From positions 2,418,001 through 2,482,000 of the forward strand of contig NZ_CP041616.1 of NCBI RefSeq assembly GCF_007197575.1: 64,000 nt of DNA, in the 5' to 3' direction. The number at the start of each line of letters is the position of its first letter. The stretch's first letter is position 1. Under the pieces are notes generated by a model, which had not been told where the DNA came from, did not search any database, and saw nothing but the letters and a program-made list of their open reading frames with translations. The DNA comes from Ornithinimicrobium ciconiae. GTDB lineage: Bacteria > Actinomycetota > Actinomycetes > Actinomycetales > Dermatophilaceae. This document shows positions 19,735 to 30,669 of the stretch, in pieces. The position numbers were made by a program, and so were the translations under genes.

Positions 19735-19791
19735 GAGAGCTCCCTGCGGTTGATGGCGCCGCGCGTGCCCCTCAGCTGTGTCATCGGACGG

Positions 19792-21390
19792 TCACGCGAG
19801 CGCGATGAGGTCCTGGTAGTCCTGGTTCCAGTGGTCCTCGACCCCGTCGGGGAGCAGCAGGACCCGCTCGGGCTCCAGGGCCGTGACGGCGCCCTCGTCG
19901 TGGCTGACCAGGACGACGGCGCCCTCATAGGTGCGCAGGGCCGAGAGGACCTCCTCGCGCGAGGCCGGGTCCAGGTTATTGGTCGGCTCGTCGAGCAGCA
20001 GGACGTTGGCGGCCGAGACGACCAGCATCGCCAGGGCCAGTCGGGTCTTCTCCCCACCGGAGAGGACACCAGCGGGCTTGTCGACGTCGTCACCGGAGAA
20101 CAGGAAGGAGCCCAGCACCTTGCGGGTCTCGGTGTCGTCGAGCTGGGGGGCCGCCGAGCGCATGTTGTCCAGGACCGAGCGGTCCACGTCGAGAGTCTCG
20201 TGCTCCTGGGCGTAGTAGCCCAGGCGCAGCCCATGGCCGGGCTCGACCTGCCCGGTGTCCGGCTCGTCCAGGCTGGCCAGGATGCGCAGCAGCGTCGTCT
20301 TGCCGGCACCGTTAAGGCCCAGCACCACGACCCGGCTCCCCCGGTCGATGTTGAGGTCGACGTCGGTGAAGATCTCCAGCGAACCGTAGGAGCGCGACAA
20401 CCCCGTGGCCGACAGCGGAGTCTTACCGCACGGCGCCGGGCTCGGGAACCGCAGCTTGGCGACCTTGTCGGCCACCCGCTCCCCCTCGATGCCAGCCAGC
20501 AGCTTCTCGGCCCGCCGGGCCATGTTCTGCGCCGCCACGGCCTTGGTGGCCTTGGCGCGCATCTTGTCCGCCTGGGCCAGCAGCACGCTGGCCTTCTTCT
20601 CGGCGTTGGCGCGCTCACGCTTGCGTCGCCGCTCGTCGGTCTCCCGCGCCTGCAGATAGGTCTTCCAGCCCATGTTGTACTGGTCGATCTCGCCCCGGTT
20701 GGCGTCGAGGTGGAAGACCCGGTTGACGACCTGACCGATGAGGTCCACGTCGTGGGAGATGACCAGCAGCCCGCCCGGGTAGTTCTTGAGGTACTCGCGC
20801 AGCCACACGATGGAGTCGGCGTCGAGGTGGTTGGTGGGCTCGTCCAGCAGCAGGGTCGACGCCCCGCTGAAGAGGATCCGGGCCAGCTCGATGCGTCGGC
20901 GCTGCCCTCCGGAGAGAGTGACCAGCTCCTGCTCGAGCACGCGGGTCGGCAGACCCAGGCTGGAGGCGATCGACGCGGCCTCGGACTCGGCGGCATACCC
21001 GCCGCGGGCGCTGAACTCGGCGTCGAGACGGGCATAGCGGGCCATCGCCTTCTCCCGCACCGCCTCGTCCTCGCTGGCCATCGCGGTCTCGGCGGTCCGC
21101 AGGTCACGGATCACCGTGTCGAGGCCGCGTGCGGACAGGATCCGGTCGCGTCCGAGCACGTGCAGGTCACCGGTCCGCGGGTCCTGGGGCAGGTAGCCCA
21201 CATCTCCGCGGCGGGTCACGCTCCCGGCGGCCGGCTCGGCCTCGCCGGAGAGCACCTTGGTCAGCGTCGTCTTCCCGGCACCGTTGCGGCCCACCAGGCC
21301 GACGCGGTCCCCGGGCGCCACCTGGAAGGTGACCTCGTCCATCAGCAATCGGGACCCCGCGCGCAACTCCAGCCCCGAGACGGTGATCAC
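19792..21390 (-). CDS. ABC-F family ATPase (ribosome-associated type)
   Basis: A soluble protein of about 532 residues with two ATPase domains and no membrane helices. The first has GRNGAGKTTL, LSGGQRRRIELARIL and LLLDEPTNHLD; the second has GLNGAGKTTL, LSGGEKTRLALAML and LLLDEPTNNLD. Between them is the charged linker typical of ABC-F factors that enter the ribosomal E site to free stalled ribosomes or protect against antibiotics. The start is the GTG ending at 21390, with GAGGAG upstream. The frame stays open to 21447 without family support. Which ABC-F subgroup it belongs to is not resolved. Confidence 0.92.
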   Translation of the reverse strand: MITVSGLELRAGSRLLMDEVTFQVAPGDRVGLVGRNGAGKTTLTKVLSGEAEPAAGSVTRRGDVGYLPQDPRTGDLHVLGRDRILSARGLDTVIRDLRTAETAMASEDEAVREKAMARYARLDAEFSARGGYAAESEAASIASSLGLPTRVLEQELVTLSGGQRRRIELARILFSGASTLLLDEPTNHLDADSIVWLREYLKNYPGGLLVISHDVDLIGQVVNRVFHLDANRGEIDQYNMGWKTYLQARETDERRRKRERANAEKKASVLLAQADKMRAKATKAVAAQNMARRAEKLLAGIEGERVADKVAKLRFPSPAPCGKTPLSATGLSRSYGSLEIFTDVDLNIDRGSRVVVLGLNGAGKTTLLRILASLDEPDTGQVEPGHGLRLGYYAQEHETLDVDRSVLDNMRSAAPQLDDTETRKVLGSFLFSGDDVDKPAGVLSGGEKTRLALAMLVVSAANVLLLDEPTNNLDPASREEVLSALRTYEGAVVLVSHDEGAVTALEPERVLLLPDGVEDHWNQDYQDLIALA

Positions 21391-21500
21391 GTGCAGGTAC
21401 TCCTCGGGACAGGTGTGCGGCGGTTTGATGCGCCCGAGAGGGCGCAAGGTCGCTAGTCTACGCGTGAAGTGCGCAGCAAACGATCACGAGCGGAGTGAGC

Positions 21501-22424
21501 ATGACCTTCAAGGAGAACGCCCGACTCGACACCGGCCAGGTCCGAAGCGGTGGCGGGGGCGGCGGTCGTCGCGGTGGTGGCGGCATGGCGGCCGGTGGTG
21601 GCATCGGCGGCATCATCCTGCTCGTGCTCTTCATGCTGTTCGGGGGCAACCTCGGCGGCGGGGGTGGCGGCGGCGGCGGGGGTGCTGCTGCCTCCCCGTG
21701 GAACTTCAGCGCCGGTGAGGTCTCGGCCGAGGGCGACTCGTCGGGTGACTTCTCACACTGCCAGACCGGCGCGGACGCCAACGAGCACCGCGACTGCATG
21801 GTGATCGGCACCGTCAACAGCGTCCAGGACTTCTGGTCCACCGCCTGGTCGCAGTATGAGCCGGCCCAGACCGTGATCTTCTCCGGCGTCGTCAACACCG
21901 GGTGCGGCACGGCCAACAGCCAGGTCGGGCCGTTCTACTGCCCGCTCGACCAGCAGGTCTACATCGATGTCGGCTTCTTCGACCAGCTCCAGCAGATGGG
22001 CGGCGACGGTGGGTCGCTCTCGCAGATGTATGTCGTGGGGCACGAGTACGGCCACCACGTCCAGAACCTCAACGGCGTCCTGGGGCGGGCCCAGCAGGAC
22101 CCGCAGGGTCCGGAGTCCGGCGCGGTCCGCGTCGAGCTGCAGGCCGACTGCTATGCCGGTGTCTGGGTCGCCCACGCTGACGGCACCCGGCTGGGACGCG
22201 AGGACGAGGCGATCCTCGAGCCGGTCACCCAGGAGCAGATCAACTCCGCCCTCACCGCTGCCTCGGCCGTCGGTGACGACCGGATCCAGGAGCAGATGCA
22301 GGGCCGGGTCACCCCGGAGAACTGGACCCACGGCTCCTCAGAGCAGCGTCAGAAGTGGTTCATGACCGGCTACGAGTCCGGCGACCCCAACCAGTGCAAC
22401 ACCTTCAGCGGCGACCTGGGCTGA
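21501..22424 (+). CDS. Neutral zinc metallopeptidase (YpfJ family, membrane-anchored)
   Basis: A 307-residue member of the putative neutral zinc metallopeptidase family. HEYGHHVQ (HExxH at 181-185) is the zinc site, and the later ELQADCYAGVW supplies the typical third-ligand region. The N-terminus is Gly/Arg-rich with one transmembrane helix (about 36-49) flanked by poly-Gly, so the peptidase domain is expected outside the membrane. GGAG sits 6 nt before the ATG at 21501; a GTG two codons earlier is possible. It diverges from the ABC-F gene and converges on acVLRF1. Its substrate is unknown. Confidence 0.9.
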   Translation: MTFKENARLDTGQVRSGGGGGGRRGGGGMAAGGGIGGIILLVLFMLFGGNLGGGGGGGGGGAAASPWNFSAGEVSAEGDSSGDFSHCQTGADANEHRDCMVIGTVNSVQDFWSTAWSQYEPAQTVIFSGVVNTGCGTANSQVGPFYCPLDQQVYIDVGFFDQLQQMGGDGGSLSQMYVVGHEYGHHVQNLNGVLGRAQQDPQGPESGAVRVELQADCYAGVWVAHADGTRLGREDEAILEPVTQEQINSALTAASAVGDDRIQEQMQGRVTPENWTHGSSEQRQKWFMTGYESGDPNQCNTFSGDLG

Positions 22425-22461
22425 GTCTGACCCGGCAGTCCGCCGAGGCCCGTGCGAGCCA

Positions 22462-23058
22462 TCAGCTCGGTTCGGTGATCCGGATGCGGGTGGCACGCGC
22501 CCTGCGCAGCGTGTCCTGCAGCACCTTCAGCCGGGGATCCGGGATGTCGTGGAACTCGCGGCGCGGGAGTTCTGCTAGCCGCGCCAGGAGCGGATCGTCC
22601 AGCACCTGCCGCACCAGCGCCTTGTCTCCGCCGACGACGAGCCCGTCCACGCGCGGACCACGCGGGTCCAGCAACCGGTCCGCGCCCTGCTGCACGACCC
22701 GCTCGGCCAGCGCGTCGGCCTGGTTGCCCCGACGCCGGGCGAACCTCTGCTGTGACCACCCGCCGGCGGCGGTGCGGGACTGGACATAGCGGGTGCCGCA
22801 GTAGTGGTCGGTGAGTTGCTCCCCCTCGGCCAGCCCCACGGCATACCCGCCCCTGCGGAGCAGGACCAGCCCGAGGCGCGGCGGCAGCTCGACCACTTCG
22901 GCTGACCACGCCAGCACCTCAGCGAGGGCGCCATCGGGAGCGGACAGCACGAGCGGCACCGCGGCCGGGTCGGTCCCAGGGGACCGCTCCGGCACGCCGT
23001 GCCGCTGCGTGAAACCGTGGATCCACCGGTCCAGTCGCGCGGGGTCGACCTCGACCAC
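22462..23058 (-). CDS. acVLRF1 family peptidyl-tRNA hydrolase (release-factor-like)
   Basis: Actinobacterial relative of eukaryotic Vms1/ANKZF1, a release-factor fold that cleaves peptidyl-tRNA on stalled ribosomes or split subunits. The 198 residues contain the signature GGWSQQRFARRRGNQ at about 99-113; its conserved Gln-containing loop plays the GGQ-like role. The N-terminal third is a variable beta domain. The GTG start at 23058 lies 28 nt after the stop of the MIP18-type gene, so it may be the last gene of the suf operon transcript. An ABC-F gene lies 1 kb away across the metallopeptidase gene. Confidence 0.88.
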   Translation of the reverse strand: MVEVDPARLDRWIHGFTQRHGVPERSPGTDPAAVPLVLSAPDGALAEVLAWSAEVVELPPRLGLVLLRRGGYAVGLAEGEQLTDHYCGTRYVQSRTAAGGWSQQRFARRRGNQADALAERVVQQGADRLLDPRGPRVDGLVVGGDKALVRQVLDDPLLARLAELPRREFHDIPDPRLKVLQDTLRRARATRIRITEPS

Positions 23059-23086
23059 CCGCGTGGGTCCGGTGCTCAGGGCGTCC

Positions 23087-23413
23087 TCAGACGTTGAAGC
23101 CGAGGGCGCGCAACTGCTCGCGGCCCTCCGGAGTGATCTTGTCCGGGCCCCACGGCGGCATCCAGACCCAGTTGATGCGGTGGCTGGACACCAGACCCTC
23201 CAGGACGCTGCCGATCTGCTCCTCGATCACATCGGTGAGCGGGCAGGCGGCGCTGGTCAGGGTCATGTCGATGACAACGTGCGACTGGGCGTCGACGGTC
23301 AGGCCGTAGATCAGGCCCAGGTCCACGACGTTGATCCCCAGCTCGGGGTCGACGACATCGCGCAGGGCCTCCTCGACGTCCGCGACGTTGGGCGGTGTGG
23401 TGGTGGTGCTCAT
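23087..23413 (-). CDS. MIP18/DUF59 family metal-sulfur cluster assembly factor (SufT-like)
   Basis: A 108-residue DUF59 protein. VEEALRDVVDPELGINVVDLGLIY and the TSAACPLTDVIEEQI block with its conserved Cys identify it. Members help Fe-S cluster maturation. GGAGG lies before the ATG. It comes right after sufU in the suf operon, matching Rv1466 in the mycobacterial suf cluster. A PaaD-type role is unlikely without paa genes. Confidence 0.93.
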   Translation of the reverse strand: MSTTTTPPNVADVEEALRDVVDPELGINVVDLGLIYGLTVDAQSHVVIDMTLTSAACPLTDVIEEQIGSVLEGLVSSHRINWVWMPPWGPDKITPEGREQLRALGFNV

Positions 23414-23443
23414 CGGGTCCTCCTCGGTGGTGTTCTCAGGGTC

Positions 23444-23908
23444 TCACGTGCGGCTGACAGCGGGCGAGGACACCACGGAGATGTCCTCCCCGGTGCGCGC
23501 CAGTGCGTCGGTGAAGGCGGTCCAGCCCAGCAGGGCGCACTTCACCCGGGACGGATAGCGGGACACGCCTCCGAAGGCGACACCGTCGCCGATCACCTCG
23601 GGGTCACCGGGGTCGGTGCCCTTGCTGGTCAGCATGTGGCGCATCGCCAGGAAGGTGTCCAGCGCCTCGGTCACCGGATGACCGATCGTCTCCTGCGCCA
23701 GCACCGAGGTGGCGGCGATGGAGATCGAGCAGCCCTGGGCGTCATACGAGATGTCGCGGACGACACCGTCGGCGACCTGCACCCGCAGGGTCACCTCGTC
23801 GCCGCAGGTCGGGTTGATGTGGTGCACCTCGGCGCCGAACGGCTCGCGCAGCCCGACGTGCTGGGGGTGCTTGGAGTGATCCAGGATCAGCTCTTGATAC
23901 AGGTCCAT
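23444..23908 (-). CDS. sufU: SUF system Fe-S cluster assembly / sulfur transfer protein
   Basis: A 154-residue zinc-binding partner of SufS that accepts persulfide sulfur. The three conserved Cys are in NPTCGDEVTL, YDAQGCSIS and SRVKCALLGW, with the Asp of CGD as the extra zinc ligand. GAGGAGG precedes the ATG, 8 nt after the sufS stop. The order sufS-sufU is the Gram-positive arrangement without SufE. Confidence 0.95.
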   Translation of the reverse strand: MDLYQELILDHSKHPQHVGLREPFGAEVHHINPTCGDEVTLRVQVADGVVRDISYDAQGCSISIAATSVLAQETIGHPVTEALDTFLAMRHMLTSKGTDPGDPEVIGDGVAFGGVSRYPSRVKCALLGWTAFTDALARTGEDISVVSSPAVSRT

Positions 23909-23916
23909 GGCCCTCC

Positions 23917-25991
<2,075 letters not shown>

Positions 25992-26021
25992 GAGTTCTCC
26001 TTGCAGTTCTTGGGCTCAGGC

Positions 26022-26372
26022 TCAGTCGGTCAGGGCGACGAGCACGTCCTCGCCCTCGATCTTCACGGTGTGTATGGCGATGGGCTGGGTTGCGGGCAGC
26101 CCGGTGGGCTCTCCACTGGTCATGTCGAAGCGCGAGCCGTGCAGCCAGCACTCGATGGTGCCGCTGTCCAGGTCACCCTCGGAGAGGGAGACGTTGGCGT
26201 GGGTGCAGGTGTCGTCAAACGCATGCACCTCGCCGCTGGAGTCCCGGGCGATCGCGACGAGGCGTCCGTCAAAGCTGGCCTGCACCGCGCCCACCGTGGG
26301 CAGGTCGGCCAACGTGCAGACCTTGACGAAGGACAGCTGCCCCACGTCGTCGGTCCGGACGGTCTCGCTCAT
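26022..26372 (-). CDS. Rieske-type ferredoxin in the suf operon
   Basis: A 116-residue single Rieske domain. CTHANVSL and CWLHGSRFD give the C-x-H...C-x2-H ligands of a 2Fe-2S cluster. Databases usually call it non-heme iron oxygenase ferredoxin subunit, but no oxygenase is encoded nearby. The ATG overlaps the sufD stop by 4 nt and sufC follows 30 bp later, so it is an integral member of the operon. It may be an electron donor or an early cluster acceptor; that is inference. Confidence 0.92.
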   Translation of the reverse strand: MSETVRTDDVGQLSFVKVCTLADLPTVGAVQASFDGRLVAIARDSSGEVHAFDDTCTHANVSLSEGDLDSGTIECWLHGSRFDMTSGEPTGLPATQPIAIHTVKIEGEDVLVALTD

Positions 26373-27571
26373 GCAGCCGCCTCCATGTCGGCAGCGAGCT
26401 CCTCCTCGATGGCCGCCATCAGGGTGTCCACGACCTCGGGAACACCGATCTTGGCGATGATGTCGGCGAAGAAGCCGCGGACCACCAGGCGACGGGCGTT
26501 CAGCTCGTCGATGCCCCGGGACATCAGATAGAAGAGCTGCTCGTCGTCGAAGCGGCCCGTGGAGCTGGCGTGGCCGGCCCCGGCGATCTCACCGGTCTCG
26601 ATCTCCAGGTTGGGGATCGAGTCGGCGCGGGCACCCTCGGTGAGCACCAGGTTGCGGTTGAGCTCGTAGGTGTCGATGCCCTCGGCCTCCTTGCGGATCA
26701 GCACGTCGCCGACCCAGACCGTGTGGGCACCATCGCCCTGAAGCGCACCCTTGTAGGTCACCAGAGAGTTGGTGTGCGGGGCGTTGTGGTCCACGAAGGA
26801 GCGGTGCTCCAGGTGCTGTCCGGCGTCGGCGAAGTAGACACCCAGCAGGGTGGCCTCGCCGCCGGGGCCGTCATAGCGCACGTTGGAGTTGACCCGCACG
26901 ATCGAGCCACCGAGGCTGACCGCGATGTGCTTGTACTTGCCGTCGCGGCCGACCGAGGCGTCGTGCTGACCCAGGTGGATCGCGTCGTCGTCCCAGCGCT
27001 GCAGGGTGACGACGGTCAGGTCGGCACCCTCGCCCACGATGACCTCCAGGTTGCCCCGGTGGTCGGCGGCGCCGGTGTGGTCCAGGATCAGCAGCCCCTT
27101 GCTGTGGTGCTTGGCCTCGACCACGTAGTGCGCGCTGCTCAGGCGGCCCGCACCGTTGCCGTGGACGTTGACCCGCAGCGGCTCGGCATACTCCTTCTCG
27201 GCCTCGAGGACCAGGTGGAGCGCCTCGGCGCAGTGGGCCGAGGCGACGACCGCGCCGCGGTCACCGGGCACCAGCACGGTGCCGCGCGGTGCCTGGCCGG
27301 GGGCCAGCGAGTCGCCCATCAGGTCAAGGACGCCGGAGACGTCGTAGTCAGCGGCATAGTCGCCCTCGCGGTCGTCGTCCGCCTCGTCGGCGAAGACGCC
27401 ACCGAGACGGTCGACGGGGGTGAAGCGCCACTCCTCCTCGCGACCGTTGGGCACCGGGAAGTCGCTGACCGCGAAGGAGGTCAGGCGCGCGGCCCGGGAC
27501 TCCGCCGGGGGCGTGGCCACCGTGCTCTGCGGGTCGACGTGGTCTCTGGGCTTGTCGGTGAGCAGGGTCAT
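26369..27571 (-). CDS. sufD: Fe-S cluster assembly scaffold protein
   Basis: A 400-residue SufD that pairs with SufB. The N-terminal FPVPNGREEEWRFTP block and the C-terminal [22 protein letters not shown] are typical. The ATG ending at 27571 overlaps the sufB stop (TGATG); the frame is open for another 92 codons upstream but only as a shadow of sufB. SufD resembles the end of SufB (FYLMSRG...EARR/EAMA), as expected for paralogues. Confidence 0.95.
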   Translation of the reverse strand: MTLLTDKPRDHVDPQSTVATPPAESRAARLTSFAVSDFPVPNGREEEWRFTPVDRLGGVFADEADDDREGDYAADYDVSGVLDLMGDSLAPGQAPRGTVLVPGDRGAVVASAHCAEALHLVLEAEKEYAEPLRVNVHGNGAGRLSSAHYVVEAKHHSKGLLILDHTGAADHRGNLEVIVGEGADLTVVTLQRWDDDAIHLGQHDASVGRDGKYKHIAVSLGGSIVRVNSNVRYDGPGGEATLLGVYFADAGQHLEHRSFVDHNAPHTNSLVTYKGALQGDGAHTVWVGDVLIRKEAEGIDTYELNRNLVLTEGARADSIPNLEIETGEIAGAGHASSTGRFDDEQLFYLMSRGIDELNARRLVVRGFFADIIAKIGVPEVVDTLMAAIEEELAADMEAAA

Positions 27572-28992
27572 CAGCCGACGGCTCCTTCCATCTGCAGCTC
27601 GATAAGGCGGTTGAGTTCGAGGGCGTACTCCATGGGCAGCTCGCGGGCGATCGGCTCGACGAAGCCACGGACGATCATCGCCATGGCCTCCGTCTCGCTC
27701 AGGCCGCGGGACATCAGGTAGAACAACTGGTTCTCCGAGACCTTCGAGACCGTGGCCTCGTGGGCCATCTGCACGTCGTCCTCGCGGATGTCGTTGTAGG
27801 GGTAGGTGTCGGAGCGCGAGATCTGGTCGACCAGCAGGGCATCGCACACCACGCTGGAGCGGCTGTGGTGGGCACCCTCAAGCACCTGGACCAGACCGCG
27901 GTAGGACGTGCGGCCACCGCCGCGGGCCACCGACTTGGAGACGATGGTCGAGGAGGTGTACGGCGCGGCGTGCACCATCTTGGAGCCGGCGTCCTGGTGC
28001 TGACCCTCACCCGCGAAAGCCACGGACAGGGTCTCGCCCCGGGAGTGCTCACCCAGGAGGAAGACGGCGGGGTACTTCATCGTCACCTTGGAGCCGATGT
28101 TGCCGTCGATCCACTCCATGGTCGCGCCCTCGGCGCAGGTAGCGCGCTTGGTGACCAGGTTGTAGACGTTGTTGGACCAGTTCTGGATCGTCGTGTAGCG
28201 CACGCGGGCGTTCTTCTTGACGATGATCTCGACGACGGCGCTGTGCAGGCTGTCGGACTGATAGATCGGGGCGGTGCAGCCCTCGACGTAGTGCACCGAG
28301 GAGCCCTCGTCAGCGATGATCAGGGTCCGCTCGAACTGACCCATGTTCTCGGTGTTGATCCGGAAGTAGGCCTGCAACGGGATGTCGACGTGGACGCCCG
28401 GGGGGACGTACACGAAGGAGCCACCGGACCACACGGAGGTGTTCAGCGCGGAGAACTTGTTGTCACCGGCGGGGATCACCGAGCCGAAGTACTCGCGGAA
28501 CAGGTCCTCGTGCTCACGCAGCGCAGTGTCCGTGTCCAGGAACAGCACGCCCTTCTCCTCCAGGTCCTCGCGGATCTGGTGGTAGACGACCTCGGACTCG
28601 TACTGCGCCGCGACGCCGGCGACCAGGCGCTGCTTCTCGGCCTCGGGGATGCCCAGGCGGTCGTAGGTGTTCTTGATGTCCTCGGGCAGGTCCTCCCAGG
28701 AGGTGGCCTGCTTCTCGGTGGACCGCACGAAGTACTTGATGTTGTCGAAGTCGATGTCGGTCAGATCGCTGCCCCAGGTGGGCATCGGCTTCTTGTCGAA
28801 CAGCTTCAGGGCCTTGACCCGCTGCTCGAGCATCCAGGCCGGCTCGTTCTTGAGGCCGGAGATGCCGCGCACGACGTCCTCGTTGAGGCCACGCTGGGCG
28901 ACCGACCCGGCCGCGTCGCTGTCGGACCATCCGTACTCGTACTTGCCCAGGTCCTTCAGACCTGGGTTGAGCTCTTCGATGTTGGTGCTCAT
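27571..28992 (-). CDS. sufB: Fe-S cluster assembly scaffold protein
   Basis: A 473-residue SufB, the core scaffold on which the nascent cluster forms. Recognisable blocks are [30 protein letters not shown] (conserved Cys), [18 protein letters not shown] and [19 protein letters not shown]. The ATG overlaps the regulator stop by 4 nt, with GGAAGG 8 nt upstream. No intein is present, although mycobacterial SufB often carries one. Confidence 0.97.
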   Translation of the reverse strand: MSTNIEELNPGLKDLGKYEYGWSDSDAAGSVAQRGLNEDVVRGISGLKNEPAWMLEQRVKALKLFDKKPMPTWGSDLTDIDFDNIKYFVRSTEKQATSWEDLPEDIKNTYDRLGIPEAEKQRLVAGVAAQYESEVVYHQIREDLEEKGVLFLDTDTALREHEDLFREYFGSVIPAGDNKFSALNTSVWSGGSFVYVPPGVHVDIPLQAYFRINTENMGQFERTLIIADEGSSVHYVEGCTAPIYQSDSLHSAVVEIIVKKNARVRYTTIQNWSNNVYNLVTKRATCAEGATMEWIDGNIGSKVTMKYPAVFLLGEHSRGETLSVAFAGEGQHQDAGSKMVHAAPYTSSTIVSKSVARGGGRTSYRGLVQVLEGAHHSRSSVVCDALLVDQISRSDTYPYNDIREDDVQMAHEATVSKVSENQLFYLMSRGLSETEAMAMIVRGFVEPIARELPMEYALELNRLIELQMEGAVG

Positions 28993-29711
28993 CGCATAGA
29001 CCTTCCTTCGGTGGACTCGACAACAACCGGACCCTCGCTCAGGGCCGCGGTGGGAATGTACGTGGTGCAGACGTGCTCGCCGCCGGCCAGGGTGGCCAAC
29101 CGCTGCACGTGGACACCGAGGAGGCGCGAGATGGCCTCGGTCTCGGCGTCACAGAACTGACGGAACTCGGTGGCGACGTTGCGCACCGGACAATGACCTT
29201 GGCACAGCTGGATGCCAGCGAGGCCAGTGCCCTCGGCGACCGCGCGTGTCGACGCGGCAAATCCTTCACCCGACAGGGCCGTGGCCAGCGCCTCGATCCG
29301 GTCTGTGAGGTCATCACCCGCCGCCTCGACGATCGGCCGCAGACGTGCTTCCAGCTCCTGGACCTGGGCCTCGGCGAACTGGTCTACGGCCGGCTCCCCC
29401 GAGCGTTCCTCGAGGAAGCGCAGCGCCGCGGTGGCGATCTCGTCATAGCTGTTGGTGAACTGCTCCTGACCCAGGTCGGTCAGGACGAAACTGCGCGCCG
29501 GGCGACCGCGCCCACGCGGACCCGGGGGCGGCTCGTGCTCAATGATGAACTGGGCCTCCTCGAGCGCGTCGAGGTGACGGCGGACGGCCGCCGGGGTCAG
29601 GCCGAGCTGACCGGCGAGCTCACGGGCCGAGATCGGACCCTGCTCGCCGACAGTGCGCCGCACACGGTCCCGGGTGCGGGACTCGACGGAGCCATCAGCC
29701 ATAAACACCAT
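28989..29711 (-). CDS. sufR: SufR-type Fe-S sensing transcriptional repressor
   Basis: A 240-residue regulator at the head of the suf operon. The N-terminal winged helix includes [24 protein letters not shown]. The C-terminal half has four Cys (about 170, 174, 187 and 215 in [16 protein letters not shown] and EHVCTTYI), fitting ligation of a 4Fe-4S cluster. In SufR families the holo form represses suf genes. The start is ATG 29711 or ATG 29702; the frame is open to 29777 without support. A TATAAG -10-like box at 29722-29727 lies so close that the mRNA may be nearly leaderless. Confidence 0.92.
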   Translation of the reverse strand: MVFMADGSVESRTRDRVRRTVGEQGPISARELAGQLGLTPAAVRRHLDALEEAQFIIEHEPPPGPRGRGRPARSFVLTDLGQEQFTNSYDEIATAALRFLEERSGEPAVDQFAEAQVQELEARLRPIVEAAGDDLTDRIEALATALSGEGFAASTRAVAEGTGLAGIQLCQGHCPVRNVATEFRQFCDAETEAISRLLGVHVQRLATLAGGEHVCTTYIPTAALSEGPVVVESTEGRSMR

Positions 29712-29719
29712 GCCAGTGT
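29705..29719. promoter_or_regulatory. Candidate SufR operator overlapping the sufR start
   Basis: ACACCATGCCAGTGT is an inverted repeat (ACAC-N7-GTGT) that covers the ATG ending at 29711 and abuts a minus-strand -10-like TATAAG (29722-29727). From memory, mycobacterial SufR binds an ACACT-N5-TGTGA type inverted repeat; the minus-strand ACACT-GGCAT-GGTGT here is close to it. The position would let SufR block its own transcription. Confidence 0.45.
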
Positions 29720-29770
29720 GTCTTATATCCGCGCGAGGACCAAGGAAGGAGTCCCTAACCTCCCGCCCCC

Positions 29771-29895
29771 CACCCATTTTCAGAGGGGTTTCGTCGGCGC
29801 CTCATCCATTTTCCGAGAGGTTTCGTCGGCGCCTCATCCATTTTCCGAGAGGTTTCGTCGGCGCCCCACCCATTCTTGGGGAGGTCTGGTCTGCG
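29771..29895. repeat. 32-bp tandem repeat array, locus B
   Basis: Units at 29771-29800, 29801-29832, 29833-29864 and a degenerate one at about 29865-29895. The two central units are identical over 32 bp and contain ATTTTCCGAGAGGTTTCG. On this strand the orientation is reversed relative to loci A and C. A possible fifth, badly decayed unit runs to about 29925. The array fills most of the divergent spacer between sufR and the ABC ATPase gene (29712-29964). Confidence 0.92.
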
Positions 29896-29964
29896 TCTCG
29901 CGCCCTTCTGGGGGGGCCGACCACGCGTCTTCGGCCCCAGTGTCGTCGCATAGGCTCTGCCCTC

Positions 29965-30669
29965 GTGATCCGCGTCCACCAGCTCTCGCGCGCCTTCGGT
30001 CGGGTAACCGCCCTCGACGGCGTCAGTTGGAGCGCCCAGCCGGCGCAGGTGACCTGCCTGCTCGGGCCCAATGGCGCGGGCAAGACCACCACTGTCGAGA
30101 TCGCCGAGGGCCTGCAGTATGCCGACTCCGGCACCGTGGAGGTGTTGGGCACCAACCCCTGGCGGGCCAGTGCTGAGCACCGCGCCCGGGTCGGGGTCAT
30201 GTTGCAGGACGGTGGACTCCCCCAGTCCGTCAAACCGCTGGTTCTGCTGCAGCATCTTGCCCGGTTCTATGCGGCCCCGGCCGACATCGGTGCGCTGAGT
30301 GCCGAGCTGGGCATCGATGAGTTTGCCGGCACCACGATCCGTCGCCTGTCCGGTGGTCAGCGTCAGCGGGTGGCTCTGGCGGCAGCCCTGGTCGGGCAGC
30401 CGTCCGCACTCTTCCTAGACGAGCCGACGGCGGGACTGGACCCGCACGTGCGCCGCACCGTGTGGGACCTGATCACCCGCAGCGCCGAGGGGGGCGCCAC
30501 GGTGGTGGTGACCACGCACTCCTTCGAGGAGGCCGAGCGTCTGGCGGACCACCTGGTGATCATGGCCCGCGGCCGCACCGTCGCGGAGGGAACCCCCGCG
30601 GAGGTGGCGGCTGACCGCAGCCTCGAGTCGGCATACTTCGCGCTCACCGATGGGAGGGAGAGCCGATGA
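29965..30669 (+). CDS. ABC transporter ATP-binding protein
   Basis: A 234-residue ATPase with LGPNGAGKTTTVEIAEGL (Walker A), RLSGGQRQRVALAAAL (signature), ALFLDEPTAGLDPHVR (Walker B) and a switch His in VVTTHSFEEAERL, the DrrA-like pattern. The start is the GTG at 29965 (IRVHQLSRAFG); the frame runs open through the repeat array upstream without homology. It overlaps the permease by 4 nt. In mycobacteria an ABC pair lies at the same place between sufR and ctaA, so a function tied to heme A or oxidase assembly is possible but unproven. Confidence 0.92.
   Translation: MIRVHQLSRAFGRVTALDGVSWSAQPAQVTCLLGPNGAGKTTTVEIAEGLQYADSGTVEVLGTNPWRASAEHRARVGVMLQDGGLPQSVKPLVLLQHLARFYAAPADIGALSAELGIDEFAGTTIRRLSGGQRQRVALAAALVGQPSALFLDEPTAGLDPHVRRTVWDLITRSAEGGATVVVTTHSFEEAERLADHLVIMARGRTVAEGTPAEVAADRSLESAYFALTDGRESR

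Noticed and set aside
26022..26372. Aromatic dioxygenase system suggested by the ferredoxin annotation
   Set aside because: No oxygenase or reductase subunit is encoded around it; the neighbours are suf genes.
29771..29895. CRISPR array
   Set aside because: Units are contiguous with a 32-bp period and no unique spacers, and no cas gene is nearby.
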